Shown in pieces: positions 61,642-64,000 of a DNA stretch of 64,000 bases. The position numbers and the translations under genes were made by a program. This stretch comes from JAJYIW01 sp963781665 (lineage in GTDB: Bacteria > Chloroflexota > Anaerolineae > Anaerolineales > Anaerolineaceae), in contig CAWAGA010000002.1 in the NCBI GenBank assembly GCA_963781665.1, positions 992,001 through 1,056,000 of the forward strand, in the 5' to 3' direction. The notes under the pieces were generated by a model. It made no database searches. It had not been told where the DNA came from and saw only the letters and a program-made list of their open reading frames with translations. Every line of letters begins with the position of its first letter. Position 1 is the stretch's first letter.

Positions 61642-63459
61642 TCAGGATTGTTCCAGCGTAATCGCTTTAACGTACGTATCAAAAAAGTCCGGATGGGTTG
61701 TCAACTCAATATATTCAGCCTTTTTCAATATTTCCAGGGCCTGGTTTCGTTTTTCAACCGAGACCAGCATATCCTTCGCCCCTATCCCTGCAGCATTTCC
61801 AACCTGCTGATAGCGTTCGAGGGGCAGGTCTGGGAACATGCCAATGCGGACGGCGTTAGGCAGGTAAACGTATGTGCCAAACGCTCCGGCTACGATAAAA
61901 TTATCGATTGCCGAAGCTGGCAAGCCTGCTTCAATCAAGAGGATGTCTACCCCGGCTCGCATGGCGGCTTTGGCAAGCTGGATTTCGTTCACGTCCTGGC
62001 GGGTGACGAGGATATCATCACCATTTGCCCCTGGAGAAGCTGGCGCCAGCACGAAAGACCCCCCCTGCCCGCTTGAAAGGACACGAGGTGCATTCTTATT
62101 CAAGATTCCCCGTGAGTTAATAACATCGGCTGAGAGCATTTCCGCAACCGCATCGAGAATTCCCGATCCGCAAATCCCAACCGGCGCAAGATCACCGATG
62201 GTCGAGATGCGCCATTCATCGTTGATACGTTGAACGCGTTCGATCGCCCCTGGTGCAGCCCGCATTCCGGCGTGAATGTGCGCGCCTTCAAATGCAGGGC
62301 CGGACGCGCAAGAACAGCTCAACAGGCGTTCGCCGGTCGACAGGCTGATCTCAGTGTTGGTGCCGATATCCAGGGCTACTGTTACACCAGGCATAAGCCA
62401 GGCCTGTGTCGCCAGGAGCATGGCGACATGGTCGGCGCCGACATAACCGGCTATGTTGGGCGGCAGGTGGACTTTGGCTCCCGGAGCCAGTTCCAGGCCA
62501 ACCTGGCTGGCAAGGAAATCGAGTGGTTCGGTAGCGGCAGCCACGTATGGAGCCTGCCCCAACTGGCGTACTGATAACCCTGCAAAAATGTGGTGCATAG
62601 CAGTGTTGCCCACAACAACCGCATCCACGACCTGGTCCCGACTGACACCGGCATCCTGGCACAGTCCGGCCAGCATGCCGTTCAATGTTTCGACCAGACG
62701 TGTCTGAAGGACCTGACGCTGGGTTTCTCCCTGGTTAGAATATGCGATGCGGCTGACCACGTCTTCGCCATAGGCGATTTGAGGGTTCATCGCCCCGGCT
62801 TTACCAACGGTCTTGCCAGTCTCAAGGTTCACCAGGTACATGGCGAGCTTGGTCGAACCAACATCCACAGCCATCCCAAACAGGGCAGCTCCCGAAGGTA
62901 AAACACTGACCAGGCTGCCATCCCGATGGATTGCCAGGCGACCCTTCCAGTTTTCACGGCGCATGGTCTCGGAAAATTGCCGCATGACAGCCAGTGGAAG
63001 CTTAGGCGGATCACACCCCATCTCAGCCAGGGTCTCCCTCAGGCGGACGGTATCTGCGCGCAAATCCAGCAAGCTGGGCGGGGGTATTACGATCTCCAGC
63101 GGCTTTACAGCCGGTGCCAGCGCTACCTGGTTTTCCTGGCCTTCGACCTGCAGCCGCTGGCTGGCAGTCAAGGATTCGGGTGGAATCTCGATTTTAACGT
63201 CACTTAAAGGGGATGACTGGCAGGCCAGGCGATAGCCATCGGCCAGTTCTTTATCGCTGAAGATGCCCTCTTCTATCAGAGTCGGAGGCGTCAGAAGACC
63301 ACTCTCCAAACGAACCCGGCACTCCTGGCACAGGCCTTCTCCCCCACAAATTGCGATCAAGGCAATGCCGGCATTTTGGGCAGCAGATAACAACGTTTCA
63401 CCGGCCGGCACAGCAGCCCGCCGGCCGACCGGTTCGAAATCAACATGATATTCCGGCAT
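61642..63459 (-). CDS. RACo-type reductive activator of corrinoid proteins (DUF4445)
   Basis: A 605-residue protein. The N-terminal 2Fe-2S ferredoxin domain has CGGEGLCQEC and a later Cys in RLACQSS. The large C-terminal ASKHA-type ATPase domain shows MAVDVGSTKLAMYLVNLETG, VTVALDIGTNTEI and GICGSGILD. RACo proteins reduce Co(II) corrinoids to the active Co(I) state using ATP. It is 14 nt downstream of the corrinoid protein gene. ATG 63459 begins MPEYHVDFEP. The assignment is firm; the partner substrate is unknown. Confidence 0.93.
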   Translation of the reverse strand: MPEYHVDFEPVGRRAAVPAGETLLSAAQNAGIALIAICGGEGLCQECRVRLESGLLTPPTLIEEGIFSDKELADGYRLACQSSPLSDVKIEIPPESLTASQRLQVEGQENQVALAPAVKPLEIVIPPPSLLDLRADTVRLRETLAEMGCDPPKLPLAVMRQFSETMRRENWKGRLAIHRDGSLVSVLPSGAALFGMAVDVGSTKLAMYLVNLETGKTVGKAGAMNPQIAYGEDVVSRIAYSNQGETQRQVLQTRLVETLNGMLAGLCQDAGVSRDQVVDAVVVGNTAMHHIFAGLSVRQLGQAPYVAAATEPLDFLASQVGLELAPGAKVHLPPNIAGYVGADHVAMLLATQAWLMPGVTVALDIGTNTEISLSTGERLLSCSCASGPAFEGAHIHAGMRAAPGAIERVQRINDEWRISTIGDLAPVGICGSGILDAVAEMLSADVINSRGILNKNAPRVLSSGQGGSFVLAPASPGANGDDILVTRQDVNEIQLAKAAMRAGVDILLIEAGLPASAIDNFIVAGAFGTYVYLPNAVRIGMFPDLPLERYQQVGNAAGIGAKDMLVSVEKRNQALEILKKAEYIELTTHPDFFDTYVKAITLEQS

Positions 63460-63473
63460 GCTAATCGTGAATG

Positions 63474-64000
63474 TTATGCTTTCAACGATTTAGCTAAAGC
63501 AACCGCCCGGCTGGCATCTGGAGCATACCCATCGGCCCCGATCTGGCGAGCATAATTCTCGGTGACAGGAGCGCCACCGATCAAGACCTTCACCTGATCG
63601 CGCACACCAGCAGCTTTTAAAGCATCAATGGTCTGCTGCATATTCGGCATGGTGGTGGTCAATAGGGCAGACATGGCGATGTAGTCGGCGTGGCTTTCTC
63701 GGACCGATTCAACAAATTTTTCCGGAGTGACGTCGGTTCCCAGGTCAAGGATTTCGTATCCAGCGCCTTCCAGCATCATGCAGACTAGATTCTTGCCGAT
63801 GTCGTGCAGATCTCCGCGGACAGTACCGGCTGCTACCTTACCTGCAGATTGAACCTTGGCTTCACGCAACTGGGGTTTTAAAATCGCCAAACCCTCTTTC
63901 ATTGCCCGAGCGGCAATTAACATTTCGGGAACGTAATACTCACCCTCTTCAAAACGTTTCCCTACTTCGGCCATTGAAGCAACCATGGCATCATTCAAAA
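63474..64000 (-). CDS. Corrinoid (B12-binding) methyl carrier protein, truncated by window edge
   Basis: The C-terminal 175 codons or so of a MtaC/MtbC-like corrinoid protein. It keeps the end of the helical cap (GKRFEEGEYYVPEMLIAARA) and a full B12 domain with the lower-ligand motif DLHDIGKNLV and GGAPVTENYARQIGADGY. The remaining N-terminus lies beyond position 64000; the TTG at 63998 is not a likely start. Next to RACo, it forms the core of a corrinoid-dependent methyl-transfer system. Confidence 0.93.
   Translation of the reverse strand, partial: LNDAMVASMAEVGKRFEEGEYYVPEMLIAARAMKEGLAILKPQLREAKVQSAGKVAAGTVRGDLHDIGKNLVCMMLEGAGYEILDLGTDVTPEKFVESVRESHADYIAMSALLTTTMPNMQQTIDALKAAGVRDQVKVLIGGAPVTENYARQIGADGYAPDASRAVALAKSLKA

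Noticed and set aside
1..64000. CRISPR arrays, insertion sequences, prophage or integrase genes
   Set aside because: I saw no regularly spaced repeats, transposase-like or integrase-like frames, or flanking direct repeats; the window reads as ordinary chromosome.

Overview
The window looks like a chromosomal segment of a Chloroflexota bacterium, probably of class Anaerolineae. This is inferred from the gene mix: a dnaB-dnaD-dnaC-like helicase-loading block, SdhCDAB, a system I cytochrome c maturation operon with the CPVC-type CcmH, a bifunctional-nuclease (BFN) protein, a carotenoid hydratase-like gene, and GH13/GT35 storage-glucan enzymes. I see no phage genes, insertion sequence, CRISPR array or rRNA. 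The only RNA gene is tRNA-Arg(CCT) at the left edge.

Layout. 1-6.2 kb (minus): tRNA, GIN-domain protein, aldo/keto reductase, patatin and the sdhC-sdhD-sdhA-sdhB operon. 6.3-16.1 kb (plus): a zinc-ribbon membrane protein, then ccmE-F-H-G-(I-like)-dihaem lipoprotein-ccmA-B-C-D. 16.1-20 kb: carotenoid hydratase-like protein, DinB, B3/B4 protein, trehalose synthase. 20-24 kb: acetyltransferase, a degenerate PP2C-like membrane protein and an OmpR-type regulator. 24.4-28.5 kb: BFN protein and the replicative helicase with its loaders. 28.5-33.9 kb: NAD salvage pair, glucan phosphorylase, glycosyltransferase. 33.9-40.2 kb: NfeD, DnaK, a TetR regulator, a GH13 amylase, a methyltransferase. 40.2-50.3 kb: C39-like peptidase, SbcD, small kinase, YbaK, CorC-type protein, CinA, UvrC and small genes. 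50.3-57.3 kb: MetG, primary sigma factor, DUF177, RdgB, hydrolase, NarL-type sensor kinase. 57.4-64 kb: a UroD-type protein with a large glycoside hydrolase, converging on a RACo-type activator and a corrinoid protein that runs off the edge.

How the genes fit together. SDH plus Ccm point to a membrane electron-transport chain with c-type cytochromes. The right end carries parts of a corrinoid methyl-transfer system: corrinoid carrier, ATP-dependent reductive activator and a UroD-family protein. TreS, GlgP and the GH13 enzyme support glycogen, maltodextrin and trehalose turnover.

Points that stand out. (1) Four otherwise intact genes carry a single frameshift or stop: the dihaem lipoprotein, ccmB, tetR and the amylase. 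Two of these are in homopolymers, so assembly error has to be weighed against real decay. (2) The helicase loader has two complete AAA+ modules in one chain. (3) Several genes have a sigma70-like -10 box only 4-7 nt before the start codon and no Shine-Dalgarno sequence, which suggests leaderless mRNAs. (4) A 13-bp palindrome core, TATTAT-N-ATAATA, occurs at two divergent promoters. (5) A perfect 18-4-18 dyad before tetR contains a full sigma70-like promoter on each strand. (6) CcmE carries the CxxxY haem-binding motif in place of HxxxY.
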